From an uncultured Rubrivivax sp. (GTDB taxonomy: Bacteria; Pseudomonadota; Gammaproteobacteria; Burkholderiales; Burkholderiaceae_C): 5,853 nucleotides of DNA. The position numbers were made by a program, and so were the translations under genes. The notes under the pieces are model-generated. The model had not been told where the DNA came from, did no database searches, and worked only from the letters and a program-made list of their open reading frames with translations. The DNA is taken from NCBI GenBank assembly GCA_937975735.1, contig CALJUI010000452.1, positions 1 through 5,853 of the forward strand, written 5' to 3'. Each line of letters opens with the position of its first letter. The first letter of the stretch is position 1. Positions 5,623-5,853 of this stretch are shown here, piece after piece.

Positions 5623-5853
5623 GCACCGTGTCGACCCTGCGCGCGCTGTTCCTGCGCGACCTCAAGCTCGCGCTGCGCCGCAAGTCCGACACGCTGTCGG
5701 CGGCGATCTTCTTCGTCATCGTCGTCAGTCTCTTTCCGCTGGGCATCGGCCCGGAGACCGAACTGCTGCGCCGGCTCGCGCCGGGCGTCGTCTGGGTCGC
5801 GGCGCTGCTGGCGTCGATGCTGTCGATGCCGCGGCTGTTCGCCGACGACGCCG
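5619..5853 (+). CDS. ccmB: Haem exporter membrane subunit CcmB, 3' end outside the window
   Basis: The first 78 codons of the membrane partner of CcmA. The reading frame from the GTG overlapping the ccmA stop gives LRALFLRDLKLALRR, then a first transmembrane helix IFFVIVVSLFPLGIG (about 34-48). After that come RLAPGVVWVAALLASM and MPRLFADDA. The order RD-L-A-RR, FF-IVV-LFPL-GIGPE and APGVVWVAALLAS is characteristic of CcmB. A full protein is about 220 residues with six helices, so roughly two thirds is missing here. The start may be GTG-5619 (four-base overlap, giving translational coupling with ccmA) or the in-frame GTG-5628; neither has a strong ribosome binding site. The operon presumably continues with ccmC and further ccm genes beyond the window. 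Confidence 0.92.
   Translation, partial: MSTVSTLRALFLRDLKLALRRKSDTLSAAIFFVIVVSLFPLGIGPETELLRRLAPGVVWVAALLASMLSMPRLFADDA

Noticed and set aside
4813..5746. Minus-strand open frames opposite ccmA and ccmB
   Set aside because: They are antisense to clear CcmA and CcmB motifs and show shadow-frame composition.

Overview
This is a GC-rich bacterial chromosomal window (roughly 70% GC by eye) with tightly packed genes and strong third-position G/C bias. The proteins look proteobacterial, most like Betaproteobacteria of the order Burkholderiales. That placement rests on remembered family resemblance and composition, because the window contains no rRNA or other phylogenetic marker. I see no mobile element, tRNA, rRNA or CRISPR array.

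Layout from left to right. (1) About 2-757, plus strand: an eight-helix ZIP-family metal transporter whose N-terminus is uncertain and may lie outside the window. (2) 774-1448, minus strand, convergent with the ZIP gene: a predicted outer-membrane or periplasmic lipoprotein with an endostatin/C-type-lectin-like domain, with its own ribosome binding site. (3) 1449-1546: a 98-bp intergenic stretch holding a small GC-rich hairpin after the upstream operon and a weak candidate promoter for the lipoprotein. (4) 1547-4976, minus strand: a three-gene operon in the order acyl-CoA/oxalyl-CoA synthetase, ketopantoate-reductase-family oxidoreductase, M14 aspartoacylase/succinylglutamate-desuccinylase-family hydrolase. 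Both junctions are ATGA overlaps of 4 bp. (5) 4977-5004: a 28-bp divergent gap. (6) 5005-5853, plus strand: ccmA and the 5' part of ccmB, the start of a System I cytochrome c maturation (haem export) operon.

The most interesting part is the three-gene operon. The synthetase closely resembles the Pcs60/AAE3 oxalyl-CoA synthetases. The second gene belongs to the family that includes PanE2, the oxalyl-CoA reductase of Methylobacterium extorquens. Together they would make an oxalate -> oxalyl-CoA -> glyoxylate pathway. The coupled metal-dependent hydrolase could then release oxalate, or a similar small acid, from an N-acyl compound. The enzyme families are read from the sequence. The joint pathway is an inference. 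The ZIP transporter, lipoprotein and ccm genes appear to be independent neighbours.
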